DNA from: Natranaeroarchaeum sp042663585
GTDB lineage: Archaea; Halobacteriota; Halobacteria; Halobacteriales; Natronoarchaeaceae
Assembly (NCBI RefSeq): GCF_042663585.1
Contig: NZ_JBHTAN010000006.1
Location: 1,860,001 to 1,924,000 of the forward strand
Direction of reading: 5' to 3'
DNA length: 64,000 bases
Positions within the stretch are counted from its first letter, which is position 1. Every line of letters begins with the position of its first letter. A program made the position numbers and the translations under genes. Of this stretch, positions 1-8,078 are shown one piece after another. The notes beneath the pieces were generated by a model that made no database searches, had not been told where the DNA came from, and worked only from the letters and a program-made list of their open reading frames with translations.

Positions 1-1311
1 ATGGATAGACTTCGGACAGTAGCATCCGTCTTTATCGTTCTCGTTCTCCTCGTTGGGGGGTTAGGTCTGGCCACGGCCGTCCCCGACGCGCGCCTGATCG
101 TCGACGACGCCACGGTGACGCCGGAGACCCCCGATCCCGGCGAGACGACGACCGTCGACCTGAGCGTCTCTAACTCCGCCGGAAGCGGGGAGCCCGTAAC
201 CATCGACAGCGTCACTCTCAGCGACGAGGAACGGGTGTACGCGACCGCTGAAAACGTGAGCGCCCTCTCGCCCGGCGATAGCGTCACAGTGCCGCTATCG
301 ACCGCGTTCGATGAGGCCGGCGTCCACGAACTGACGGCCACGGTGAACGGCTCCTATGCCGACACCGACGACGACGGTGAGCAGATCACCGAAACGGTAA
401 CGATCACCTACCCGGTGACCGTCGTGGTCGGCGGCGTCGACGCCGATGGCATCAAGGACGACGTGCAGGTCGACGCGCAGGCAGTCGACGCGAGCAGCAT
501 CGAGGACGACGAGGAAGAGCCCGCAGCAGGGGTCGACCTGAACGTCGGCGACCTCGGCGGCGCGCTCGGCGGGGCGAACATTCAGCAACCGGACGACGGA
601 GAGGAGGAAGAGGATTCGGCCGACAGGGTCGGTGACCGGCTGTTACGGATCGAAGTGACGAACTTCGGGACCGCGACTGCCCGCTCGGTCGTCGTCGAAC
701 CGGCGGCGAACGAGAGCGACCTGCCGCGACTCCCGGTCGCGGATCTCGAACCGGGCCAGCAGGAGATAGTCTACGTCGACCTCGCTCGGATCGAGAAGGC
801 AAGCACCGTGGACGTGACCGCGCGGTACACGCTGGGAACGGAGCGTCTCACGAGTGCAACGGCCTACGAGTACGCGCCAGAGCAGGTTCCGTCCGCGGCG
901 CTCCAGTTCACTGATCTCGATCTAGTCACCGACGGTGACGTCGTCAAAATATCTGGCAACGTCGCGAACGTCGGGACGGCAGGAGCCAGCGGCGCTGTCG
1001 TCGCGGTCGAAGAGAGCGAGGGGGTCGACCCGATCTACCCCCAGCGTAGCTACTTCGTCGGTGCCGTCCCCGAGAGCGATTTCGTCGGATTCGATCTGAC
1101 CGCAAGCGTCGACGCGAACGCGACCGATAGCGTCCCCATCACGGTGACGTATCTGGATGACGGCGTCGAACAGGAGCGAACTGTCGAGCTAGATTACGTG
1201 CCGCGCGAGCAGGCGTCCGGCGAGGACGGACGGACTCTCTGGCCGTTCGCTCTCGCAGGTAGTGCTGCCCTCCTGGTGTTCGGCGGCGGCGCACTCGTCT
1301 GGAGGCAGTAG
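1..1311 (+). CDS. CARDB-type secreted/membrane-anchored protein of an ABC exporter locus
   Basis: 436 aa. An N-terminal signal or membrane segment (about residues 7-27) is followed by Ig-like CARDB/COG1361-type repeats at roughly 30-140, 215-290 and 297-400. An acidic linker lies near residue 200 and one C-terminal transmembrane helix (about 412-433) ends in WRQ, so the bulk should sit outside the cell, anchored at the C-terminus. The stop is 1 bp before the start of the ABC ATPase, so the three genes at 1-3173 form one operon. Proteins of this type often accompany MacB-like ABC systems in archaea; an adaptor or surface role is inferred. The start is the first base of the window, so an upstream start cannot be excluded. 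Confidence 0.75.
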   Translation: MDRLRTVASVFIVLVLLVGGLGLATAVPDARLIVDDATVTPETPDPGETTTVDLSVSNSAGSGEPVTIDSVTLSDEERVYATAENVSALSPGDSVTVPLSTAFDEAGVHELTATVNGSYADTDDDGEQITETVTITYPVTVVVGGVDADGIKDDVQVDAQAVDASSIEDDEEEPAAGVDLNVGDLGGALGGANIQQPDDGEEEEDSADRVGDRLLRIEVTNFGTATARSVVVEPAANESDLPRLPVADLEPGQQEIVYVDLARIEKASTVDVTARYTLGTERLTSATAYEYAPEQVPSAALQFTDLDLVTDGDVVKISGNVANVGTAGASGAVVAVEESEGVDPIYPQRSYFVGAVPESDFVGFDLTASVDANATDSVPITVTYLDDGVEQERTVELDYVPREQASGEDGRTLWPFALAGSAALLVFGGGALVWRQ

Positions 1312-1312
1312 A

Positions 1313-2020
1313 ATGGACGCAACTGAGGCCCCACAGTCCGCGACTACGGATCCCGAAAGCGTGCCGGCGCTGGCGCTCGACGCGGTGACGAAACGCTACG
1401 AGAGCGGCGCAGAGACGGTCATCGCTCTCGACGACGTAGACCTGCAAGTCGAACGCGGCGAGTTCGTCACCATCATGGGCCCCAGCGGTAGCGGGAAGTC
1501 GACCATGCTCAACGTGCTCGGCTTGCTTGACGAACCCACGACCGGCACAGTCAAAATCGACGGGCAACTGACCGGGGACCTCGCGGACGACCGGCGGACG
1601 ACGATGCGAAAGGAACTGCTCGGCTTCGTGTTTCAGGATTTCTATCTCCTGCCGACGCTGTCGGCGGTCGAGAACGTCACGCTTCCGACCATCTTCGGCG
1701 ACGGGCCGCCCCGCCGCGAGCGAGCGATCGACCTCCTCGAACGCGTCGGACTGGCTGACCGACTCGATCATACGCCGACGGAGCTAAGCGGCGGCCAGCA
1801 ACAGCGGGTCGCAATCGCCCGCGCCCTGATCAACGAGCCACGGATCCTGCTGGCCGACGAGCCAACGGGCAACCTCGACGTGGACACCAGTCGGCAGGTG
1901 CTCGACGAACTCTCGGCGATCACGAACGACGGCGTCAGCGTGATCGCGGTGACACACGACGAACTCGTCACAGACTACACCGACCGAACCGTCGAGTTGT
2001 TCGACGGACGAGTACGATGA
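1313..2020 (+). CDS. ABC transporter ATP-binding protein, MacB/LolD type
   Basis: 235 aa cytoplasmic ATPase. Walker A GPSGSGKST is near residue 57, the Q-loop is in VFQDFYLLPTLSAVENV, the signature is LSGGQQQRVAIARAL, Walker B is ILLADEPTGNLD and the switch His is in VTHD. The DEPTGNLD form is typical of LolD/MacB/FtsE ATPases. The chosen ATG directly follows the stop of the upstream CARDB gene; an in-frame start 51 nt upstream would overlap that gene. It energises the permease at 2049. The substrate is unknown. Confidence 0.93.
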   Translation: MDATEAPQSATTDPESVPALALDAVTKRYESGAETVIALDDVDLQVERGEFVTIMGPSGSGKSTMLNVLGLLDEPTTGTVKIDGQLTGDLADDRRTTMRKELLGFVFQDFYLLPTLSAVENVTLPTIFGDGPPRRERAIDLLERVGLADRLDHTPTELSGGQQQRVAIARALINEPRILLADEPTGNLDVDTSRQVLDELSAITNDGVSVIAVTHDELVTDYTDRTVELFDGRVR

Positions 2021-2048
2021 TCGAGGCTCACACCGGAGGTGAGTCCGT

Positions 2049-3173
2049 GTGGTGAAGTTCCCCGCAATCTTCGTCGCACGCCGGAACCTCTCGCGGAACC
2101 GGTTCCGATCGATCCTGGCCGGCCTCGGCATCCTCATCGCCGTCGTCGCTATCGCCGCCCTGGGAATCTTCGGGAACGTCCTCTCACTGGGTGCGGCCGA
2201 CGCGCTCGGCGACATCGGCAACGAAGTCGTCGTGACGCCGAACGCCGACGAGGGGTACGAGGAGATCAGTCAGCGGCAGGTCCAGTCGATCGAGCGCGTC
2301 ACCGACGACGTGACGGTTGCACCGATCAAGACGCAGCGAGGGTTAGTTACCCGCGGCACGGCATCGACCGCGTCGCAACTGTTCGGGATCGAGGATCCCG
2401 CCGCTATCTACGAGGCCGCGGAGGGACGGTTGCCGGACAGACACACGCAGGGAGCGATCCTCGGGAGCAGCGTCGCCGAGCAACTGGAGGCAGGCGAGGG
2501 CAACGTCGTCACTATCGAGGAGACGACCTACCGGGTGATCGCCGTGCTCGAACCGGTCGAATCGTTCGGCCCGCTCTCGGCGGATGACGCCGTCTTGCTG
2601 CCCGAGAGCGCCGTCGGCGGCAGTGGCTACGAACAGGTCGTCCTCCGCGGAGGGGAGGCTGGCGCAACGTCGGGCGCGGCCGAAGCCGTCAGAGGCGAAC
2701 TCAACGCCCGCGAAGAGCGGATCGACGTCTTCGAGCTATCGGAAATCACCGACGAGATCGACGAGTTCTTCTCGCTGCTACAGAGCTTCCTGCTCGGGAT
2801 CGGTTCGATATCGCTGGTGATCGCCGGCGTGAGCATCCTGAACGTCATGCTGATGAGCACCGTCGAGCGCCGCGAGGAGATCGGTGTCATGCGGGCAGTG
2901 GGCGTCAAGAAAGGGGAGGTGCTCCGGATGATGCTGATCGAGGCCGGGCTTTTGGGGCTGGTCGGCGCGGTCGGCGGCGTCGTCGTCTCGATACTGCTGG
3001 CCGCTGGACTGTATCTGGGAACGACCGTTGGGCTGGATATCCTGCTGGACCCGACCAACCTGTTCTATCTCGCGCTGGCGTTCACGTTCGGTATTGCGGT
3101 GAGTCTACTCAGCGGCCTCTATCCTGCCTGGAAGGCGGCGAGCGAGCGCCCGGTCGACGCCCTCCGGGATTAA
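2049..3173 (+). CDS. ABC transporter permease, MacB/FtsX family
   Basis: 374 aa. One N-terminal transmembrane helix (about 18-40) is followed by an extracellular MacB-PCD-like domain (about 42-235) and three C-terminal FtsX-type helices (about 245-370). The start is a GTG with a second GTG immediately after it (encoding MV). The gap to the ATPase is 28 nt and includes GGAGGTGAG, a good Shine-Dalgarno-like stretch. With the preceding two genes it forms a mechanotransmission-type exporter; efflux or lipoprotein/peptide export is inferred from the family. Confidence 0.9.
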   Translation: MVKFPAIFVARRNLSRNRFRSILAGLGILIAVVAIAALGIFGNVLSLGAADALGDIGNEVVVTPNADEGYEEISQRQVQSIERVTDDVTVAPIKTQRGLVTRGTASTASQLFGIEDPAAIYEAAEGRLPDRHTQGAILGSSVAEQLEAGEGNVVTIEETTYRVIAVLEPVESFGPLSADDAVLLPESAVGGSGYEQVVLRGGEAGATSGAAEAVRGELNAREERIDVFELSEITDEIDEFFSLLQSFLLGIGSISLVIAGVSILNVMLMSTVERREEIGVMRAVGVKKGEVLRMMLIEAGLLGLVGAVGGVVVSILLAAGLYLGTTVGLDILLDPTNLFYLALAFTFGIAVSLLSGLYPAWKAASERPVDALRD

Positions 3174-3174
3174 G

Positions 3175-3432
3175 CTAGCCGTCGCCCTCCGACTGAAACG
3201 GCTCGCCGACTGCGCCCCGTGGCAGCGTGTTGTGAAGCCCGGTCGTCAGTGCATCCGGCGACTCATAGCTCTCTCCCGGCATCCCGGCAACGAGGTCACC
3301 GAGGTTCTCCTCGCCGTCTGCAAGCTGGAGCGTGACGTCGTCGAGTTCGGCCGCCGCCTCCGCCGGCGTCACCGGATAGTCGAGTTCGTCGAGCAGTTCG
3401 TCAAGATGACTGAGTCGGACCTCGCGTCCCAT
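3175..3432 (-). CDS. DUF5789 family small protein
   Basis: 85 aa, acidic and soluble, beginning MGREVRLSHLDELL. It matches the haloarchaeal DUF5789 pattern: a short helical protein with a DYPVTPAEAAAEL segment and a mid-protein LADGEENLGDLV, distantly like DUF2795. The function is unknown. Its stop lies 1 bp beyond the convergent permease stop. A second DUF5789-like gene is at 41570-41854. Confidence 0.75.
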   Translation of the reverse strand: MGREVRLSHLDELLDELDYPVTPAEAAAELDDVTLQLADGEENLGDLVAGMPGESYESPDALTTGLHNTLPRGAVGEPFQSEGDG

Positions 3433-3550
3433 AGATGGTGGACGTGACCGAGTGACATACGTCTATATGCTGGGATGCATGACAGTTCCGTCGGAGCCAG
3501 GGGGTGAGATTCAGAACTGGCAAGTACCACGGCATCGATAGCACGACTCG

Positions 3551-4048
3551 ATGACGCTTTCGGAGGAAGCTCGCGACCGTCTGGCTGATATTGTAGAGCT
3601 ACAGCCGACGAAGAACGGTGAGTTACAGGAGCGCTGGGGGATGGAAAGCGGCAGCGAGGTGCACAGCTATCTCGAATCGGAGCTATCAGATTACTACTAC
3701 CGCGACGACAACAGCCTGATCCGCGCGACGAGCGAGGCAAACGACCTCGTCGACGTCGAACCGGGGATCGAGTCGGACGAGGACGACGTACCGAGCCTCG
3801 TTCGGGTCCCTGAACTGCAGGCGCAGATCCTCGACGTGCTGGCAGGCCCCGACGAGCGGTCACAGAGCGTCGTGTCCGTGCTCCATGCGGTCCGGGACGC
3901 CCACGATGTCGATCCGGACACCGAAGCGGTCCGCTCGGCTCTGCAGAGTCTGCGGCGTAAGGGGGTCGTCGACGTCATCTACCGGAGTGTCCCGACGTTC
4001 CGGCTGGCGCTCGACCGTGAGGAACTAGATGTCGAACAATCCGATTGA
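3551..4048 (+). CDS. DUF5797 family protein
   Basis: 165 aa, beginning MTLSEEARDRLADIV. The N-terminal part (about 1-60) looks like a winged-helix/HTH module (LQPTKNGELQERWGM). The C-terminal part (about 85-155) has a second helical region with LQSLRRKGVVDVIY, typical of a wHTH turn and wing. It is a haloarchaeal conserved protein; a DNA-binding or regulatory role is an inference. It is a single gene, convergent with the HTH gene at 4055. Confidence 0.75.
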   Translation: MTLSEEARDRLADIVELQPTKNGELQERWGMESGSEVHSYLESELSDYYYRDDNSLIRATSEANDLVDVEPGIESDEDDVPSLVRVPELQAQILDVLAGPDERSQSVVSVLHAVRDAHDVDPDTEAVRSALQSLRRKGVVDVIYRSVPTFRLALDREELDVEQSD

Positions 4049-4054
4049 GCCCGA

Positions 4055-4357
4055 TTATAACGTTTTCTCCGGCGGACCAACCTCGTTGCTCTCCTTGCGG
4101 ATCTGCTCGATGGTCTCCCAGTGTTCTCTGGCGGGGTCGCTCGGCTCGTAGACCGCGCCGTACTCGTCGTCGGTCTTGGAGACGACATCGTGTTGCAGGA
4201 GGACGTCGAGATGATGTCTCACGGTCGTGTAATCGAGATCAAGCGCCTCCGCGAGCTGGTTCGCGTTTCTCGGCCGGTCGTCGAGTGCCTGAACGAGTCG
4301 GATTCGGTTTGGGCCACCACGACTCCTGCCGAAGACGTACCAGAGCTCGGAGTTCAT
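4055..4357 (-). CDS. ArsR-like winged-helix transcriptional regulator
   Basis: 100 aa from MNSELWYVF. It is a complete winged helix: RIRLVQALDDRP (helix 1), NANQLAEALDLDYTTVRHHLDVLLQHDVV (HTH) and an acidic wing and tail. The LDYTTVRHHL recognition helix is the ArsR/'HTH_20' pattern common in haloarchaea. The chosen start drops 34 codons of non-acidic, proline-rich upstream sequence that looks non-coding. The target is unknown. The divergent neighbour is the DUF4397 lipoprotein at 4544, with about 186 bp shared between them. Confidence 0.82.
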   Translation of the reverse strand: MNSELWYVFGRSRGGPNRIRLVQALDDRPRNANQLAEALDLDYTTVRHHLDVLLQHDVVSKTDDEYGAVYEPSDPAREHWETIEQIRKESNEVGPPEKTL

Positions 4358-4543
4358 CTGCCGCGAGTTAGTGGGTGATCCGACATAAGTACAAACTGAA
4401 TACTCGATCCGGGGCAGAGCCGCCTGCTCCGTAGGCCAGGGTTTGTGAGGACAAGCCAATCATACCGGAGAGAATTAGGAGAGAAACGGGGCAGAGTTCG
4501 GAAATGCTTGAAACGTACGCATTTCCCACGTGTATACGTCGTT

Positions 4544-5461
4544 ATGAAACCAGATAGAGGAAGACGTACGATTCTAAAAGCGACCGGTGGAGCGGTACTG
4601 TTCGGTACCCTCGCAGGGTGTACCGACGGTGGCGATGGGAACGGCGGAGAGAACGGCGAGGAGAACGGTGGAGAGAACGGCAACGAAACCAACGGTGGGG
4701 AGAACGGCAACGAAACCGACGGGGAGAACGGGGAAGAAAACGGCGAGGAGAACGGCGAAGAGGAGAACGGCGAAGAGGAGAACGGCGGAGAAGAAGAGAC
4801 GGCGATGCTCAGGGTGGCGCACCTCTCGCCCGACGCTCCGAACGTCGACGTCTACGTCGACGACGAACTGACGCTCGAAGACGTTCCGTTCGGCGGGGTC
4901 AGTGATTATCTGGAACTATCGCCAGCCTCCTACGCGATCCAGATCACTGCGGCCGGCGACCAGGAGACAGTCGTCTTCGACGAATCCGTCGAACTTACCG
5001 CAGGCGCGTTCACCGCGGCCGCAATCGGCGAACTCGCAGAGAACGCGTCCCAGGCCTTTGCAGTACAGGTTTACGAGGACGACCTCTCCGATCCGGGCGA
5101 GAACGCACGGATCCGTGCCGTCCACGCGTCGCCTGACGCCCCGAACGTCGATATCGCGGCAGGCGGAGACGTCCTGCTCGAAGACGTCGCGTTCGGCGAG
5201 GCCGGCGCGGTCGAAGTGCCGGGCGGCGAGTACACCCTCGGAATCCGGGAGACCGGCGCGGAGGAAGCAGTCGCCGAGTTCCCGGCCACAGTCGAGGCTG
5301 GGATGGTCTACTCGGCCTTTGCCGTCGGCTATCTCGCACCAGGAGAGGCTCCTGCCGACGAGGCCTTTGACCTCCTCCTCACTGTCGACAACGAAGGCAT
5401 GGATAGCGGGATGGAGAACGGTGAAGAAAACGGTGGCGGGAACGAGACTGACGATAGCTGA
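4544..5461 (+). CDS. DUF4397 domain lipoprotein with Asn/Glu/Gly repeats
   Basis: 305 aa. A twin-arginine leader (GRRTILKATGG) and lipobox LAGC predict a Tat-exported lipoprotein with the lipidated Cys near residue 26. A low-complexity linker rich in G-E-N-G-E-E and N-G-N-E-T units follows (about 30-85). Two DUF4397 domains come next, each opening with a near-identical HLSPDAPNVDVY or HASPDAPNVDIA motif. The C-terminus repeats the ENGEENGG motif. DUF4397 proteins are extracellular beta-sandwich proteins of unknown ligand. The start was chosen at MKPDRG because it puts the Tat motif at the N-terminus; the longer reading lacks a signal. Confidence 0.85.
   Translation: MKPDRGRRTILKATGGAVLFGTLAGCTDGGDGNGGENGEENGGENGNETNGGENGNETDGENGEENGEENGEEENGEEENGGEEETAMLRVAHLSPDAPNVDVYVDDELTLEDVPFGGVSDYLELSPASYAIQITAAGDQETVVFDESVELTAGAFTAAAIGELAENASQAFAVQVYEDDLSDPGENARIRAVHASPDAPNVDIAAGGDVLLEDVAFGEAGAVEVPGGEYTLGIRETGAEEAVAEFPATVEAGMVYSAFAVGYLAPGEAPADEAFDLLLTVDNEGMDSGMENGEENGGGNETDDS
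4627..4797 (+). repeat. Low-complexity tandem codon repeat in the DUF4397 lipoprotein
   Basis: Imperfect tandem units of about 12-15 bp (gagaacggcgag / aacggcaacgaaacc) encode an Asn/Glu/Gly/Thr linker just after the lipidated Cys. Similar short units recur at the 3' end of the gene near 5413-5450 and in the lipoprotein at 39726. Confidence 0.8.
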
Positions 5462-5543
5462 AGTAAACTGCATCCTTAGCGACGCTCGTCGTCAGTAACC
5501 GGCAACGAGATACGAGTCGCGCTCGGACGTGCCTGCTTCCGGG

Positions 5544-6605
5544 CTATTTTTTCGTCGAGCGAGTCCGTGCACGGCGAGCGGCGAGCAACTGCGTGATCCC
5601 GTTACCGGGGCCGCCCTCGATCGGCCAGCCACGCTGTCGCCACGCCGGCGGTTCCGGTTCGAACTCCGGACAGGAGCCAGAACACTCGCTACTGGTCTGG
5701 GTCCGACAGTGTGCCCCACACCAGGGGAGTAGCTGTCCCGCCTGCTCGCGCGCGCCGAACCAGCGACAGTCCGAGCGCATCACGTCGACGAACGACCGCC
5801 AGCCGCGCTCGTATGCGCGCTCCGCGATTGCCAGCCGTAGATCCGCTTTCCGCTCGCGTGGGACGTACTCGAACGTCGCGGCGGAGTGGTCAAAGGACGA
5901 GTCCGAGCCACCTCGATCGGTGATTCTCGTTCCCGGTGCTGCCGGATCGAGCCCCTGTGCGTGCCACGCGACCGAGGCCGAGAGCGTGGCCGGATCGATT
6001 TCGAGGACGCCAGCCTCGACGGGCAGGTCCTCGAACAGGGCCGGCGACACCGAGTCGTCAGTCGGCCGGGTCGCGACCCACGCCTCGTCGGCCAGACCGA
6101 GCGCGACGTCGCGTTCGATCTGTGGCTGGAGAACCCTGGCCGCACTGGCGTCGAGATCCGGCTTGTTCTCGACGGCGACGATCCGGTCGACCCAGTCGGG
6201 GTAGCGGAACCGCCGCCGGATCTCGATCCGATTTCCTGCCTTCCTGACGTCGAGGATACCCCTGTCGTCGGCCTCGTGAATCGTCTCGCGGACGTATCGC
6301 CACGGGTAGCCGGGATCGGGGAGTGCGTCGCGGTAGTAGCTCCACTCGTCCGGGGCCGAGCGAACGACGTGGAGGAGGTCGCTGTCCAGCCGATCGGTCC
6401 CGAAGTTCGCTCGCTGGGCGAGCGCCTCGCGGGAGGTCTCGATCACGATGGTGTCCCAGCGACGCCGTTTCGTCCCGAGTTGACGGGCAACCAGCACGAC
6501 GGTGTCGTCGTCGAGCGACCCGGTTGGCGGCCAGTCCCGCTCGGCCCAGTAACAGACGCGAAGCTCGAAAGCGAACTCCGAGTCGTATCGGTGGCTGTCG
6601 GGCAC
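5544..6605 (-). CDS. DUF5787 family protein, possible PD-(D/E)XK nuclease with Cys cluster
   Basis: 353 aa, haloarchaea-specific DUF5787. Directly visible are an N-terminal acidic patch SEFAFELRV, a central FRYPDWVDRIVAVENKPDL segment (about 133-151) that fits a D-x5-E-x-K nuclease signature, a following LQPQIERDVALGLADEAWVA helix/strand, and a C-terminal cluster C280, C296, C300, C308, C312. This arrangement recalls RecB/Cas4-like nucleases that carry a metal or Fe-S site. That functional reading is inference. The gene stands alone between the DUF4397 lipoprotein and the PUA gene, both in other transcription units. Confidence 0.8.
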   Translation of the reverse strand: MPDSHRYDSEFAFELRVCYWAERDWPPTGSLDDDTVVLVARQLGTKRRRWDTIVIETSREALAQRANFGTDRLDSDLLHVVRSAPDEWSYYRDALPDPGYPWRYVRETIHEADDRGILDVRKAGNRIEIRRRFRYPDWVDRIVAVENKPDLDASAARVLQPQIERDVALGLADEAWVATRPTDDSVSPALFEDLPVEAGVLEIDPATLSASVAWHAQGLDPAAPGTRITDRGGSDSSFDHSAATFEYVPRERKADLRLAIAERAYERGWRSFVDVMRSDCRWFGAREQAGQLLPWCGAHCRTQTSSECSGSCPEFEPEPPAWRQRGWPIEGGPGNGITQLLAARRARTRSTKK

Positions 6606-6693
6606 GGCTAGAGAGATGCGCCCAGTCGGTCAAAAACGATGTGCACAGTCCACCGGCGTCGGGCGAGCGCCCTGCAGGCCACCAACCCACCCA

Positions 6694-7188
6694 TCACGCC
6701 TCGTCGCCGTCAGCCCCTTCCCGGACTTTCACAGCCATCCCGGTCTCGAAGTCGCGCATCGCGTCGGCGGACAGCTCCGCCCGCCCGACCGCGAGCAGGT
6801 CGCCGTTCTCGTGGACGACGAGGGCCTCGTCGCCGGGGCGGAGTTCCTCGTCGACGTGCGTGACGAACTTGGCGAAGACGTTCTTGCCGTCGCGGACGAA
6901 CGGTTCGCTCTCGTCGCCGACGACGACCCGGTTCCGTGGCTCGTCGAGCGCAGTGAGCCGTCGCCCACCCTCGATCCCGAGGGTGAACCGGCCGTCGACG
7001 TTCAGGGAGACGAGTCGACCCGCGTCGACGAGCACCTGCTGTGGACGGCCCGAACTGCTTCGCTTGATCGTAAACCGATTGCCCTCCGGGAACAGTATGT
7101 GGCCCGCATCGCCGCCGAACTGATAGTCGGCGACGGTTCGGAGGCCCGCTTCGTCTTTTTCCAGTCCAGTATCCTCGGCGTCGCTCAT
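6694..7188 (-). CDS. PUA domain-containing protein
   Basis: 164 aa. The N-terminal half (DYQFGGDAGHILFP, then SSSGRPQQVLVDAGRLVSL) and the C-terminal PUA domain (RDGKNVFAKFV, GDEALVVHENGDLLAVGRAEL, GMAVKVREG) resemble the pre-PUA/PUA tail of archaeal tRNA-guanine transglycosylase/archaeosine enzymes, here as a stand-alone protein. Probable RNA binding; no catalytic domain is visible. It lies upstream of DUF5787 on the same strand with an 88-bp gap. Confidence 0.78.
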   Translation of the reverse strand: MSDAEDTGLEKDEAGLRTVADYQFGGDAGHILFPEGNRFTIKRSSSGRPQQVLVDAGRLVSLNVDGRFTLGIEGGRRLTALDEPRNRVVVGDESEPFVRDGKNVFAKFVTHVDEELRPGDEALVVHENGDLLAVGRAELSADAMRDFETGMAVKVREGADGDEA

Positions 7189-7298
7189 TGGCGGCTACTG
7201 GGTCCCAGCGGGTGAAAGCGCTTCGACATTCAGTGAGTCGCTGGTCGACGTTCGTGTGACGCTACCATGTAACAAACTGTCGACTAAAGAGAGAAACA

Positions 7299-7304
7299 TA
7301 TAAA
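7299..7304 (+). promoter_or_regulatory. TATA box of the 58-aa membrane protein gene
   Basis: TATAAA lies within an A/T-rich stretch, 29-34 nt before the ATG at 7333. That spacing fits a leaderless haloarchaeal transcript. Confidence 0.6.
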
Positions 7305-7332
7305 CTAGAAGCGCAAAATCTGGGATATACAG

Positions 7333-7509
7333 ATGGATACTACGAAAGTGGCGGCAGGGGCTGTGCTGATCGCGGTCAGTAGCGTCATACTCCTCGCAAC
7401 TGGATCGACCGATTCGGGCGTTCCCGTGATGCTGGCAGGCGTGGCAGCGATACTGATGGCCGCTGGCTCCCTGCTAGTTGGGACGTCGGGCGACGGGCCT
7501 GCGGTATAG
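7333..7509 (+). CDS. Small two-helix membrane protein, hypothetical
   Basis: 58 aa, starting MDTTKVAAGAVLIAVSS and ending GDGPAV. Two hydrophobic helices (about 7-22 and 31-50) are joined by a short GSTDSG turn. It is too short for routine gene calls but has a clean TATA box at leaderless distance and no competing overlap. The family is not recognised; it is probably a small haloarchaeal membrane protein. It converges on the NYN gene with a 20-bp gap. Confidence 0.65.
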   Translation: MDTTKVAAGAVLIAVSSVILLATGSTDSGVPVMLAGVAAILMAAGSLLVGTSGDGPAV

Positions 7510-7529
7510 GACCGACTCCGAGTTCCCGC

Positions 7530-8027
7530 TTAAAGCAGAAACGTCTCCGTCCGCTCGCTCAGGTCGACGAAAGAGTCTGCGGCTTCTTTTAGCTCCTCGG
7601 CAGTCGAGGACTCGAAGCCCATCACCTCGACGCGAACGCCCTCGTGGCGCATATGCGAACAAAGTCGCGAGAAGTCGCCGTCACCGGTACAGAGGACGAT
7701 GGTGTCGACGTGCTCGGCGAGCGTGACGGCATCGAGGCTCATCCCGAGATCCCAGTCGGCCTTCTTGGAGCCATCGCTGAATGTCTTGATGTCCTTGATC
7801 TTCGTCTCGAAGCCGATGTCGGTTAGCGCCTCGAAGAAACTCTCTTCCTCGGGCGAATCCGCACGGATGACGTAGGCGATAGCCCGCGTCAACTCGCGGC
7901 CCTGGACGCTCTTTTCGAGCAGGGACGAGTAATCGATGTTGTTCGTGTACAGGCTCTGGGCGCTGTGATACAGGTTCTGGGCGTCGACCAGAACGGCGAC
8001 GCGCTGACCCGGATGGATCTCGCTCAT
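7530..8027 (-). CDS. NYN domain-containing (LabA/PIN-like) protein
   Basis: 165 aa PIN/NYN fold. The first acidic site is in VAVLVDAQNLY. The central KADWDLGMSLDAVTLAEHVDTIVLCTGDGDFSRLC carries the other conserved Asp residues of LabA/DUF88 nucleases, and the GVRVEVMGF strand follows. The family is predicted to be metal-dependent RNases. It sits upstream of the convergent small membrane gene and downstream of htpX on the same strand (51-bp gap), so an RNA turnover or stress role is plausible but not shown. Confidence 0.88.
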   Translation of the reverse strand: MSEIHPGQRVAVLVDAQNLYHSAQSLYTNNIDYSSLLEKSVQGRELTRAIAYVIRADSPEEESFFEALTDIGFETKIKDIKTFSDGSKKADWDLGMSLDAVTLAEHVDTIVLCTGDGDFSRLCSHMRHEGVRVEVMGFESSTAEELKEAADSFVDLSERTETFLL

Positions 8028-8078
8028 GCCGGGTATTATGCGGGCCAGTACATAAAGAAGGGGAGTCGGCCGTCGGTG

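Noticed and set aside
4627..4797. CRISPR-like repeat array
   Set aside because: Units are in-frame codon repeats with no spacers, inside a lipoprotein gene.
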